This document shows, in pieces, positions 35,350 through 44,369 of a stretch of DNA of 63,506 nt. The first letter of the stretch is position 1. Each line of letters opens with the position of its first letter. The notes beneath the pieces were generated by a model. That model was not told where the DNA came from and did no database searches. It saw nothing but the letters and a program-made list of their open reading frames with translations. The position numbers were made by a program, and so were the translations under genes. The stretch comes from Prevotella sp. (GTDB taxonomy: Bacteria; Bacteroidota; Bacteroidia; Bacteroidales; Bacteroidaceae), in the NCBI GenBank assembly GCA_015060485.1, contig SUYI01000021.1, positions 1 to 63,506 of the forward strand, read 5' to 3'.

Positions 35350-37881
35350 TCAGAACTTATAACCTATGGTGGCCATGAACCAGCGGCCGCGCTGGGGGAT
35401 GAGTCCGGTAGAGACACCACTCTGGACGTATTTTCTATTAAAAATGTTTTTGATGTCGAGGTCGAAGGTGAGATTGCGCCACTGGTAGGTTGCACCGAGG
35501 TCGAAGAGCACGCGGGAACCGATTTCCTTGAAAACGGGAACCTCGTCCTGCTTTCGGGTGGTTTCCTGCTCGTAGAATTCAACCATCTCCTTGTTTTCAG
35601 GGGTGGGGTCGATAGCGTATGCCTCCTTGTATTCCCTCAGCAAGTTGCTGAACGTGCGATATGCTCCATACTCCAGAATGTCGAGATAGAAGACGTGCTG
35701 ACGGCTTTTGAAGTCAACGTGGGTGCGCAGCTTCAGGTTCTTGGTGGCTTGCCAGGCTAAGACGGCATTTGCACTGAAGTCGGGCGTGCTGAGCGAGTGG
35801 CCGAAGGTGATGTCGAAGAGTTCGGCGCGGCTGACACCCTGCCACGTGGCATTGACGTGGGCCGTGAAGGGACGGCGCCGATAGTCGGCCGAGAACTCGA
35901 CGCCGTAGGTGTTGTAGTTGCCGGTATTGTAATGCTTGGCAACGTACTGATAGATGAGGTCGCGGGCAATGTTGTAGAACCCGTTGACTTCGACGTTCAG
36001 CCCGGGGAGCCACTGGCTGCTTCCGAAGGTGAGCTGGAGGGAATGGAGCGTTTCGGGCTCCAAAATATCGCCGTCCTCATCGTCGGAGCCCAGATAGTAG
36101 GCCACGATGAGGTTGGTCTTACGATACAGGTAGGGCGCGTCGATGAACGCCTTGGAGTAGCTGAGCTTCAGGTTCCATTTAGGCTGCACGTATATAAGTG
36201 CCAGACGGGGCGAGAACTCGCGGATCTTGGTGTCGTCGAAGCGGTTCTTGTAGTCGAAGCGCAGACCGGCATTGAGGATGAACGAGCGCCACTGGTGTTT
36301 CAGTTGTGCAAAGCCGTTTATGTTGCTTTCGTGGCCCTTGCCCTCTTTGGAGATGTTGCTCTCGTCGGTGGCAATTTTGTTGAAATCGTAGGTGTAGACA
36401 TACTCCACGTCGTCGAGCTGGAAATAGCTGTATTCGGCTCCGAACGACAGCTGGCCCTGATGGTTGGCGTTGTTGATGTAGTTCCATTCGCCATGTACCT
36501 TGCCGCCGACAGTATGCTCCTGACCGTTGATGTAGCGCGCAATGCCGGGTTTGCCGTCCATGATTTCCTTGATGTGGTCGGGAATGGGCAGCACGCCAAG
36601 CATGGCCGACGTCACGGGCTCGTTAAGTATCTGGTAATGGGTGAGGTCGCCGTTGTCGTAGTTGACATTGCCTTTCAAGTAGACGTTGCCCACCTGCTGG
36701 CCGTAGCTGAGGTTGGCGTGGTGGGCGAGGGCAGTGAACGAGGGTCCGATGCCGTTGAACGTACGGTATTTGTCGGGTGTGTAGGGCGAGAAGGTGTAGG
36801 ACATGGTGACAGGCGAGATGACCTGCGAGAACTGGGTGTTGTAGAGGAACTGCAGGTTCTTGTACTTCATCTGCACGCCGACGTCGTAGGACGGCTTGCG
36901 GCCGATGCCGCCGATGGTAATGTCGCCCTCGGTCATCTGCATGCCGGTGTCTTCTACGGGCATGAACACCGATTCGCCCTTGGCACGGTAGAGGTGTCCC
37001 CAGATGAGCACGTCGAGGTCGAAATATCGCTTGCCGAACAGCATGCCGGCTTTGACTTGTCCGTAGTTGCCAGCACCGACACGGGCCTCGATGCCATCGA
37101 CGTCGGCTCCCTGCTTGGTGATGACGTTGACAACGGCTGTGAGCGATACGCCGCCATAGAGCGACGAGGCTGGGCCGCGCAGCACCTCGATCTGCTTCAC
37201 CTTATCGAGCGAGATGCTGAAGTCGGGGGCTGCGATGTTGGTGGCAAAGCTGTTCAGACGGTGGCCGTTGAGCATGATGAGGATTTTCTCCTGTCCGTTG
37301 CTGTAGACTCCGCGCATGGCGACGTTGATGTCGTCGTTGCAGTCGACGATGTTCATGCCAGGCACATAGGTCGCCAACACCTCTTGCAGGTTGCGGGCGC
37401 ACGAGTTGCGGATCATCTCCTCGGTGATGAGCGTGGTGGGCACGGGAACCTCGTTTAGGTTCTCAGCCTGGCTCGATGCGGTGGTGATGGTGGCGATGCG
37501 TCCCGACTTGATGCTCTCGACCATGTCGATGAAACGCTGGGGGTCGCTGAGCGTCGTGCTGTAGTAGGGATTCTCGTCGAGCAGCAGGCGGGCATAGTTT
37601 TCGGCTTCGAATTCGTCATCCTGTCCGATGCAGCACAGCGACAGAATGCGGTAGGCGCTGGTGCGCAGGGTGATGGGGAAGTCTTTGAGGTGTTCCTTCA
37701 GCGACTGGCGGGCCTCGTCGAGCCGGCCGATGTTGTAGTCGTGTTCGGCCTGGTCGTAGATGGCACGGTAACGCTCCTCAGCATTCTGGGCATAGCCTGC
37801 AAATGGTAAAAGGATAAAAAGGTAAAAGGGTAAAATGAACTTCACCCACCTTTGCACCTTATTATATTTATTGATAATCAT
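35350..37881 (-). CDS. TonB-dependent receptor with N-terminal TPR-like domain
   Basis: 843 residues. The signal peptide (to GYAQ) is built from a word repeat (37802-37836). Residues about 33-120 form helical TPR-like pairs (YDQAEHDYNIGRLDEARQSL) instead of the carboxypeptidase-like domain usual in this phylum. The plug follows (NLNEVPVPTTLITEEMIR, IEVLRGPASSLYGG) and then a 22-strand-type barrel ending in YKF. Outer-membrane active transporter, ligand unknown; the barrel resembles small-ligand receptors rather than SusC (no SusD partner). Downstream of the kinase gene by 13 bases and 32 bases before the SLC13 gene. Confidence 0.9.
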   Translation of the reverse strand: MIINKYNKVQRWVKFILPFYLFILLPFAGYAQNAEERYRAIYDQAEHDYNIGRLDEARQSLKEHLKDFPITLRTSAYRILSLCCIGQDDEFEAENYARLLLDENPYYSTTLSDPQRFIDMVESIKSGRIATITTASSQAENLNEVPVPTTLITEEMIRNSCARNLQEVLATYVPGMNIVDCNDDINVAMRGVYSNGQEKILIMLNGHRLNSFATNIAAPDFSISLDKVKQIEVLRGPASSLYGGVSLTAVVNVITKQGADVDGIEARVGAGNYGQVKAGMLFGKRYFDLDVLIWGHLYRAKGESVFMPVEDTGMQMTEGDITIGGIGRKPSYDVGVQMKYKNLQFLYNTQFSQVISPVTMSYTFSPYTPDKYRTFNGIGPSFTALAHHANLSYGQQVGNVYLKGNVNYDNGDLTHYQILNEPVTSAMLGVLPIPDHIKEIMDGKPGIARYINGQEHTVGGKVHGEWNYINNANHQGQLSFGAEYSYFQLDDVEYVYTYDFNKIATDESNISKEGKGHESNINGFAQLKHQWRSFILNAGLRFDYKNRFDDTKIREFSPRLALIYVQPKWNLKLSYSKAFIDAPYLYRKTNLIVAYYLGSDDEDGDILEPETLHSLQLTFGSSQWLPGLNVEVNGFYNIARDLIYQYVAKHYNTGNYNTYGVEFSADYRRRPFTAHVNATWQGVSRAELFDITFGHSLSTPDFSANAVLAWQATKNLKLRTHVDFKSRQHVFYLDILEYGAYRTFSNLLREYKEAYAIDPTPENKEMVEFYEQETTRKQDEVPVFKEIGSRVLFDLGATYQWRNLTFDLDIKNIFNRKYVQSGVSTGLIPQRGRWFMATIGYKF
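37802..37836. repeat. word repeat encoding the receptor signal peptide (AAAAGGT type)
   Basis: aatggtaaaaggataaaaag and gtaaaagggtaaaat: four copies of a 7-9 base word. Translated on the minus strand it supplies the hydrophobic core FILPFYLFILLPFA. Confidence 0.8.
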
Positions 37882-37905
37882 CTTTTTTACCTTTTTACTT
37901 TTTCA
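37882..37905. repeat. second AAAAGGT-type repeat at the kinase/receptor junction
   Basis: cttttttacctttttacttt then ttca; same word family as 37802-37836, overlapping the last codons (VKK) and stop of the kinase gene. Confidence 0.7.
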
Positions 37906-38719
37906 CGGGGATGGTGATGGTAAATATGGTGCCTTCGCCCTGTGTCGACTCGAAGGCGAGGCGTCCGTGGTGCTTGTTCTCGACAATGTCGCGCGTGATG
38001 CCCATGCCCAGTCCGGTGCCCTGTCCGATGGGTTTGGTGGTGAAGAAATTCTCGTAGAGGCGCTGCTTAACCAGTTCGGACATGCCCTCGCCGTTGTCGC
38101 TGATGGAGATGGTAATCTCGCCATCGGCCATCGACGTCTTGATGCTAATTTGGGGCTTATAGTCGTCGGGCGCATTCTGCGAGCGTTTCCATACGGTATA
38201 GCAGGCATTGTTCATTAGGTTGAGCACGGCGCGGCTGAGGTCCTGTGGAATGACCATCACCTGGGGCAGTCCCTCCTGGTAGTCCTCGTGGATGGCAATG
38301 TTGAACTGCTTGTTGTTGGCGCGCATGGCGTGGTAGGACAGCCAGACGTATTCCTTGACGATGCGGTTGATGTCGGAGGGGATGAACTCGTTCTCCTTGC
38401 CGCGCGAGACGAGTAGAATGCCTCGAATGATGCTGATGGCCCGCTCTCCGTGTTCGACGGTCTTGGCAAGGTTCTCCTTGAGGTCGGCCACGATGTCGGC
38501 CATCTCCTCACGGTCATCGTCGGAGAGCTTGTCGGCATTGTCGTCGACAATGTCTGTCAGGTCGTCGAGCAGTTTGGTAGACATTTTGCTGAAGTTGATG
38601 ACGAAGTTCAGCGGGTTCTGTATCTCGTGTGCAATGCCTGCGCTGAGCATGCCCAGCGAGGCCAGCTTTTCCTGTTGCTGCAACTGCTGCTTGAGGGTTC
38701 CTACTTCTTGTTCGTTCAT
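37895..38719 (-). CDS. soluble sensor histidine kinase
   Basis: 274 residues, no membrane segment. A short N-terminal coiled coil leads into a complete HisKA motif, GMLSAGIAHEIQNPLNF, with His31. An acidic helix (LDDLTDIVDDNADKLSDDD) follows. The catalytic domain has N-box LNLMNNACYTV, G1 DNGEGM, F-box FFTTKP and G2 GTGLGMG. It is the only intact histidine kinase of the unit and starts 12 bases after the sensor gene, whose H-box lacks His, so it may phosphorylate the REC domain encoded first in the unit. Confidence 0.9.
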   Translation of the reverse strand: MNEQEVGTLKQQLQQQEKLASLGMLSAGIAHEIQNPLNFVINFSKMSTKLLDDLTDIVDDNADKLSDDDREEMADIVADLKENLAKTVEHGERAISIIRGILLVSRGKENEFIPSDINRIVKEYVWLSYHAMRANNKQFNIAIHEDYQEGLPQVMVIPQDLSRAVLNLMNNACYTVWKRSQNAPDDYKPQISIKTSMADGEITISISDNGEGMSELVKQRLYENFFTTKPIGQGTGLGMGITRDIVENKHHGRLAFESTQGEGTIFTITIPVKK

Positions 38720-38731
38720 ATCCGTTCCGTG

Positions 38732-41530
38732 TTAAAGGGTTGGCAATGTGATGGTGAATTCTGTATATTGGTCTTTTTCAGACTCGACGGTGATGGTGCC
38801 ACCGTGGTTCTGCACGATTTCGTGGCATAGGTAGAGTCCCACGCCGGCAGCCTCGCCCGTCGTCTTCGTGGTGAAGAAGGGGTCGAAAATCTTGCCGATG
38901 ATTGTTTCTTCGATGCCGATACCATTGTCGTGGAACTTCAGGGTGACCTGCTTGCCCGTGACACTGGCGTGGAGGGTGATTTCGGGGTGGTAAGCGCCCT
39001 GGTTCTGCAACTTACCGGCCTTCTTGACAACGGCATAGACGGCATTGCCCAGGATGTTGGTAAACGTCTTGCTGAGCTGGTCGGCGTTACCGTTGAGTTG
39101 GATGTCGTGTTGCGGAATGTCGAAGGTAATCTGGATGCCATACTGGGCGATGTCCTTCTCGAAATAGGTGCGCAGCATTTGCACGTCCTGATGCAGGATG
39201 GGCGTAAGGTCCATGGGCACGATACCGCCCGAGCGGTCCTTCAGCATTTCCTCCATGGCCTTCAGCGTGCGCGTGGTGTTGACGCCATGCTCGCCAACTT
39301 TCTCGAGGTTGCCCTTCAGCATGTCGAGCACGTCCATGGTGTCTTCGTAGTTGTCGGGGTCCATGTGTTCCTGCTCGTCCTCGACGTTGGCCTTCACGTC
39401 GCGCACCAAGCCTTCGGAGAGTTTCGCGAAGTTGTTGATGTAGTTCAACGGATTCAGGATGCGGTCGATGAGTCCCTGCGTCAGCTTACCCACGGTGGCC
39501 ATCTTCTCCAGTCGCACGACTTCGGTGGTGCGCTCCTTGACGATGCGCTCCAGGCGGTGCTTATCCTTCTCCAAGCGGCGCAGGCGCCATTGCAGGATGA
39601 GGTATACCAGCAGGCCTGCCAAGATCAGATACAGCACGTTCATGTACCAGCGCAGGTAGAACGGCGAGTTGATGCTGAAGCGCAGACTGATGATGTCGGA
39701 CTCCTGTCCAAAGGCGTCGCGAGCTTGTACCTCGAAGATGAAATTGCCATAGGTGAGGTTGCTGTACTCCTCCATGGTGGCCGTCTCCCAGGCACTCCAT
39801 TGTCCGCCGTTCAAGCGGGTGCGGTACTGCGTCTTGTGCAACATGTTGGGATAGTCGATGGAGTAGTTGAACACGATGTGGTGCTCGTTGCTGGGCAGTT
39901 CGTCCAACTTCTTGGGCTGTGGACCGTAGCCGCCCCATATCACGCTGTCGCCGCGCAACAGGATGGAGCGCAACAGCAGGCGGGGTTTCGAAAGTTTCGA
40001 GGGTTCCTCGTGTTCACGGTCGACAATGTTGATTCCCTTGTCGCCGCCAATCCACAGCATCTGACCGTCGCGCAGCATGGCACGGACGGAGAAGTCCATG
40101 AGTGGATAAACCGAAGCCGACAACTCAGGGTCTGTTGTGCCCTTATGGTAGGCGTAGAGATGTTTGCCTTTGTTGTTGGTGAGCCAGTTAATGCCCTGTG
40201 GGTCAAGATAGGAGAACAACGGATAGCTGACGGGGCGTGACTCGTTGGCTCCGATGGGTACGAGCATATCGCCGAAGTCGACCAGGGTCGAGATTTCTTC
40301 CTTGTTGTCTTTCGTAAAGGGTTCGAAGATGTTTTTGGCGTTGCTCTTCCATAGCTTGCCATACAGGTTCTGCAACCAGATGTTGTCCGACTTGTCGCGC
40401 ACAATCTTGACCACCTTCTCGATGTCGCTAACTTTCTTCTTGGTGCCGTCTTCGTAGTGGTAGACACCATCGGTCTCGCCGCAATAGAAACTGCCAGCAC
40501 CATCGGCCATAATGGACAGCGTATTACCCGTCGTTAGGTGGCTGACGGCATTTGCTGCACCAATGCGGAACACACCGTTCGACGTAGCAGCCAGTAGCGT
40601 GTTGCCTTGCTTGGTCAACTGCCAGCAGGCATGGGCGATGTCGGCAACCTGACGGAAAGTCTTGTCCTCGAGTCGGAATAAACCGGAGAGTGTGCCGGCA
40701 TAGATACTGCCGTTCAGCTGTTCGATGGCCAGCACCTCGCTACGCAGTCCCTCGTTGGAGGTGTAGTGGGTGTAGATAGAGGGGAAGGCGATACAGAAAA
40801 GACCGTTGTCGGTGGCTCCCCACAGCATGCCGTGGCGGTTGTAGTCCATGTGGCTGACGTTGTTCGAACAGAGCCCGTTCGCCTCGGTCACACGGAACAG
40901 TTCGTGGCCTTTCTGGTCGACGAAGATGACGCCGTCGCCATTGGTTGACAAGGCTTGCAGACCATCGTCCAAATCCTCGACCTGTGTGATTTCGACGTCG
41001 CTATTGAGCATGTAGTCCTTGCGCTGAGATGTGGGACTTGTCATGCCTGCAGCCCACACATAGCTGTCGTTGCGGACGGCATAGATTTCCTTGTCGCTGG
41101 CCAGGAAATAAATGGTGCCTTCTTTTTCGAAAATCCATTGCACCTCACCATGGAAGGCATGCTGGGCGGTACAAGGGCGCATGCGTAGATTGCCTTTGTC
41201 GTCGATCTTCAGATAGCCGAAGTAGTTGTAGCCTCCTGTCCACATGCGGCCTTTCGAATCCTGGAAGACCGCCGTAATGCGGCTGATGCCCGGAGTGTGG
41301 ATGATGCGCCAGGTGGCACCGTCGAAATAGAGCAGTCCTTCGAAGTTGGCGGCATAAAGTGTGCCGTCGGTAGCGGCAATAACGTCGAAATTCTGGTTGT
41401 GGCCTTTGTATTCGTTCGAGGTGTAGTTGCGCAGGAAGGGAATGCCCTGTGCCGACGCCGAACGTTGAACGTTGAATGTGGAGGTCAGGATGCTGAGTGC
41501 GAGAGCCAAGAGGGTTATCAGTCGTTTCAT
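38732..41530 (-). CDS. two-component-type propeller sensor with degenerate kinase core
   Basis: 932 residues. Signal peptide with a word repeat in it (41459-41480), a periplasmic region of beta-propeller repeats (about 40-520, repeats like GRMWTGGYNYFGYL), a Y_Y_Y-type domain (about 530-620: NYSIDYPNMLHKTQYRTRL and WSAWETATMEEYSNLTYG), a membrane helix (about 628-650), a coiled coil and a kinase core. The H-box reads GKLTQGLIDRILNPLNYI: Asp689 replaces the His. N-box FTNILGNAVYAVV, G1 DNGIGI and F-box FFTTKTTG are retained. Unlike hybrid two-component systems of this phylum it has no receiver or AraC domain. It overlaps the WD40 gene by four bases. Confidence 0.88.
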   Translation of the reverse strand: MKRLITLLALALSILTSTFNVQRSASAQGIPFLRNYTSNEYKGHNQNFDVIAATDGTLYAANFEGLLYFDGATWRIIHTPGISRITAVFQDSKGRMWTGGYNYFGYLKIDDKGNLRMRPCTAQHAFHGEVQWIFEKEGTIYFLASDKEIYAVRNDSYVWAAGMTSPTSQRKDYMLNSDVEITQVEDLDDGLQALSTNGDGVIFVDQKGHELFRVTEANGLCSNNVSHMDYNRHGMLWGATDNGLFCIAFPSIYTHYTSNEGLRSEVLAIEQLNGSIYAGTLSGLFRLEDKTFRQVADIAHACWQLTKQGNTLLAATSNGVFRIGAANAVSHLTTGNTLSIMADGAGSFYCGETDGVYHYEDGTKKKVSDIEKVVKIVRDKSDNIWLQNLYGKLWKSNAKNIFEPFTKDNKEEISTLVDFGDMLVPIGANESRPVSYPLFSYLDPQGINWLTNNKGKHLYAYHKGTTDPELSASVYPLMDFSVRAMLRDGQMLWIGGDKGINIVDREHEEPSKLSKPRLLLRSILLRGDSVIWGGYGPQPKKLDELPSNEHHIVFNYSIDYPNMLHKTQYRTRLNGGQWSAWETATMEEYSNLTYGNFIFEVQARDAFGQESDIISLRFSINSPFYLRWYMNVLYLILAGLLVYLILQWRLRRLEKDKHRLERIVKERTTEVVRLEKMATVGKLTQGLIDRILNPLNYINNFAKLSEGLVRDVKANVEDEQEHMDPDNYEDTMDVLDMLKGNLEKVGEHGVNTTRTLKAMEEMLKDRSGGIVPMDLTPILHQDVQMLRTYFEKDIAQYGIQITFDIPQHDIQLNGNADQLSKTFTNILGNAVYAVVKKAGKLQNQGAYHPEITLHASVTGKQVTLKFHDNGIGIEETIIGKIFDPFFTTKTTGEAAGVGLYLCHEIVQNHGGTITVESEKDQYTEFTITLPTL
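41459..41480. repeat. word repeat in the sensor signal peptide (ACGTTGA type)
   Basis: cgaacgttgaacgttgaatg: three copies of the 7-base word acgttga/atgtt. On the minus strand it encodes the TFNVQRSA part just before signal cleavage. Confidence 0.65.
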
Positions 41531-43095
41531 TGGCGGACCTCCTTTCCTTTGATTTCTTCGTATGGCACATTACTGCCCACGTAGAAATTCCATTCGTCGC
41601 GTGTCAGATTGCGTTTTACCTTGTCTTTCAGACGTTGTTGCATCTGGGGAACCGAGATGAGTGCCTGAGTGATGTTACCATTCTGGTCGCCCGACCATAT
41701 ATCGTTTTTCTTCAGGTCGAAGGTGAAATTGATAATCCAGCCGCGCGTGGTAAACAGCGTCATCGGTTCAATCTTGGCACTATTGTATAGCCATAGGTTC
41801 AGCGTGCCGTCGTAGCTTGACGAGTAGAGTCTGCTGCCGTCGACCTTCACTTTTGAGATGCGTGACTGGTGGCCAGTCAGATGAAGCTTCTGGCCTTTGG
41901 CATTGATGACGTTGATGCTGCCATCGCTCATGCCGTAAGCCTGCATATGCTGGTTCTTCGATTCGGCAAAGGATGTTACCTGTCCGTTGAAAGGCACCTT
42001 GCTGCTTTCGATGTGGGTGAAACTCTTGATGATGTGCATGTGTCCTTGGCGGTCGAAAACGACGGGGGCGTTCTGATATCGGCTGATGAATTCTATTTGG
42101 AAAGGCAGTTTCTTTTCCTGCACGATGGCGCACTTGTCCTTGTCGAACAGCGCCATGCCTTCCTCGCCGAAAAGAATGAACTGGCTGCCTGCCACGTCCA
42201 TCTCTTTGAGCTTGGAAATGGTGACTTCAAGAACCTGCACTTTCTTCTTGCTGTCGATGATGACCATGTGTCCAGAACGGCTCAGGGCATAGGTAATGTC
42301 GGTTGCTCGGTCGATGAAGCAGTCGCGGAAATCGAAACGGGGATTGCTGAACAGCATCTCACTGGTTGGGTTGCCTGTCCCGAAATGGGTGTGCTTCATG
42401 ATTTCGCCATAGGTGCTACATGAAATCATATAGCCCGACTTGTCGTCCGAGAAGGCGATATCGGTGATGCTGCCCTTGTGCTTGTTCCATATTCGTTTGT
42501 TCTGGCTGGTCAAGGCCAGGGCTTGATAGACGGTAGGTGCATAGATGTCGCCGCGATAACGGTTGGTGAACATGCAGGCGGTATATGCCAGCAGGTCGGC
42601 CAACTCGTGGTTTCCGGCATTGTATTGGGTGATGGCAGTCTGCCCGAGTGTTCGTGCTAGGCTGATGTAAGTCAGCGTATCGGCCACGCGTTTCGACTGC
42701 TCGGCCTGGGCACGCTGCTGTTCGGCAATTTTACGCTGGCTTTGGGCCACTTCGGAAGCTTCCAAGGCACGCTGTTCGGCCACAAGGGCATTCTGGCGCT
42801 CGACCTCAGCCTTGCGGCGCATCTCCTCAGCCACTTGGGTCTGTTGCTCGGCAGCATCGCGCTGTTCCTCGCTGATTCGGCGTTCCTCGTTGGCGATTTC
42901 CTCCATCTGGGCATTCACACGCTGCATCACGGCAGAGCGTTCCTCCTCCTTCGACAGCTTCTCCAGCTGTTTCTGCAGCTGCTGGTTCTGCTCGGACATC
43001 TGTTCCTGAGCCTGATGCCCTCTGATGAGTGTCCATGTCAGTGCCAACAGTAAAACTGCAGCTATCGCGATGATGATTTTATTTGCCTTATTCAT
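41527..43095 (-). CDS. membrane-anchored coiled-coil/WD40 protein
   Basis: 522 residues. An N-terminal membrane helix (IIIAIAAVLLLALTW), a long Glu/Gln/Arg coiled coil (about 30-140), then a beta-propeller of WD40-like repeats (KGSITDIAFSDDKSGYMIS, SRISKVKVDGSRLYSSSYDG). It ends NLTRDEWNFYVGSNVPYEEI, a C-terminal motif seen in other membrane-linked WD40 proteins. Overlaps the REC-PP2C gene by four bases upstream and the sensor gene by four downstream. Probable scaffold between the membrane and the phosphatase; inferred from position and architecture. Confidence 0.82.
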   Translation of the reverse strand: MNKANKIIIAIAAVLLLALTWTLIRGHQAQEQMSEQNQQLQKQLEKLSKEEERSAVMQRVNAQMEEIANEERRISEEQRDAAEQQTQVAEEMRRKAEVERQNALVAEQRALEASEVAQSQRKIAEQQRAQAEQSKRVADTLTYISLARTLGQTAITQYNAGNHELADLLAYTACMFTNRYRGDIYAPTVYQALALTSQNKRIWNKHKGSITDIAFSDDKSGYMISCSTYGEIMKHTHFGTGNPTSEMLFSNPRFDFRDCFIDRATDITYALSRSGHMVIIDSKKKVQVLEVTISKLKEMDVAGSQFILFGEEGMALFDKDKCAIVQEKKLPFQIEFISRYQNAPVVFDRQGHMHIIKSFTHIESSKVPFNGQVTSFAESKNQHMQAYGMSDGSINVINAKGQKLHLTGHQSRISKVKVDGSRLYSSSYDGTLNLWLYNSAKIEPMTLFTTRGWIINFTFDLKKNDIWSGDQNGNITQALISVPQMQQRLKDKVKRNLTRDEWNFYVGSNVPYEEIKGKEVRQ

Positions 43096-44261
43096 GCTTT
43101 ACGCTTCAGGGCCATGATGGTAATATCGTCACTCTGGGGAGCGTCTCCGGCATAAGCTTTGACGTCGTTCATTTGGGCATCAATCAGCGAACGGCAGTCT
43201 TTACCGCTTTGCTGACGCAAAAGCTGCTCCATGCGTTCTTCACCATATTCTTGGAAGTCAGCGTTGAAAGCCTCGTTGACACCATCGGTATACAAGACCA
43301 GCGTGTCGCCGACGCCCAATTGTGCTTTGGCGCTCTGGAACTGCCAGTCGTCGATGGCACCAACCATACAATTGGTGCTTAGGGGCATCATCTCCACCGA
43401 ACCGTTAGCCTTGAGAATATAGGGGGCGTTGTGGCCACCGTTGCAATAGGCCAACTCACCCGTGCGAATATCATAGATGGCGTAGAAAACGGTAACGAAC
43501 ATTGAGTCGATGGACTCCTTACTGAGCAGTTCGTTCGACTTGGTCAGACAAACACCAGGTTCGAAGCCTTGCAAGGCGATGGTGCGGATGAGTGTGCGGC
43601 TGACAGCCATGAAGATGGCAGCAGGAACGCCCTTGCCCGACACATCGGCTATGACTAGTCCGATGTGGTCGTCGTCGATGCGGAAGAAGTCGTAGAAGTC
43701 GCCACCAACATCCTTGGCGGGAATCATCGTGGCCGCCAGGTCGAGTTCGTGTTCGTTCTCGGGGAATGGCGGGAAGATGCGTGGCAGAATGGCCTGCTGA
43801 ATCTCACCAGCCACAGCCAGGTCGGTCTTCAGCGATTCCAGCTGCGAGTGCTCTTCCTGCGACTGCTTGATATATTCAATCTGCTGTATGGCCTTCTCGA
43901 TGGTCACGCTGAGGTCGTCCAGGTCGATGGGTTTTGTGGCAAAGTCGAAAGCGCCGTTGTTCATGGCCGAGCGGATGTTCGACATGTCGCCATAGGCTGA
44001 TACCATGATGCACTTCAGGGCGGGGTTCTGCAACTCGTTGATCTTGGTGAGCAGCGTCAAACCATCCATTTCGGGCATGTTGATATCGCTCAGAATGATG
44101 TCGATGTCCTTCTCTTTGAGCAGCATGGTCAGGGCCTCCAAACCATTGTGGGCAAAGAAAAACTGATAGTCGCCCTTTCGGATTTGGCGGCGGAAATATT
44201 GGGTTAATAGCAACTCGAGATCGGTCTCGTCGTCTACGCTTAGTATTTTTACTGGTTTCAT
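43092..44261 (-). CDS. response regulator with PP2C/SpoIIE-type phosphatase output
   Basis: 389 residues. REC domain 1-125 with VDDETD, phospho-acceptor Asp59 in LSDINMPEMDG and Lys in FATKPID. A helical linker (QQIEYIKQSQEEHSQLES) follows, then a PP2C domain: AGEIQQAILP, GGDFYDF, DVSGKGVPAA and SDDITIM carry the metal-binding Asp residues. RsbU-like regulators of this kind dephosphorylate anti-sigma antagonists in partner-switching. No STAS or anti-sigma gene is in this window, so the substrate is unknown. First gene of the unit. Confidence 0.93.
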   Translation of the reverse strand: MKPVKILSVDDETDLELLLTQYFRRQIRKGDYQFFFAHNGLEALTMLLKEKDIDIILSDINMPEMDGLTLLTKINELQNPALKCIMVSAYGDMSNIRSAMNNGAFDFATKPIDLDDLSVTIEKAIQQIEYIKQSQEEHSQLESLKTDLAVAGEIQQAILPRIFPPFPENEHELDLAATMIPAKDVGGDFYDFFRIDDDHIGLVIADVSGKGVPAAIFMAVSRTLIRTIALQGFEPGVCLTKSNELLSKESIDSMFVTVFYAIYDIRTGELAYCNGGHNAPYILKANGSVEMMPLSTNCMVGAIDDWQFQSAKAQLGVGDTLVLYTDGVNEAFNADFQEYGEERMEQLLRQQSGKDCRSLIDAQMNDVKAYAGDAPQSDDITIMALKRKA

Positions 44262-44293
44262 ATACTTTAATATAATAATTCGTTAAAACGTTG

Positions 44294-44325
44294 CAAAATT
44301 AGCAATAATTTCTCAAATACCCAAA
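44294..44325 (-). promoter_or_regulatory. promoter of the 44.3-33.5 kb signalling unit
   Basis: Minus-strand TTTG (44325-44322), 20 bases, TAATTTTG (44301-44294). Back-to-back with the rightward promoter at 44330-44361. Confidence 0.75.
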
Positions 44326-44329
44326 TAAA

Positions 44330-44361
44330 TTTGTTTTTTCTGTCGATTTTCACTACCTTTG
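44330..44361 (+). promoter_or_regulatory. promoter of the ATP-grasp/GH43 genes
   Basis: TTTG 44330-44333, 20 bases, TACCTTTG 44354-44361. The start is predicted within a few bases of the ATG at 44370, so the message should be nearly leaderless. Confidence 0.78.
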
Positions 44362-44369
44362 CAGCCGAA

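Noticed and set aside
35797..37458. 553-codon open frame on the plus strand
   Set aside because: Complete antisense overlap with the TonB-dependent receptor; protein is a Val/Asp/Gly-rich composition shadow with no motif.
38930..40240. 436-codon plus-strand frame
   Set aside because: Antisense to the propeller sensor gene.
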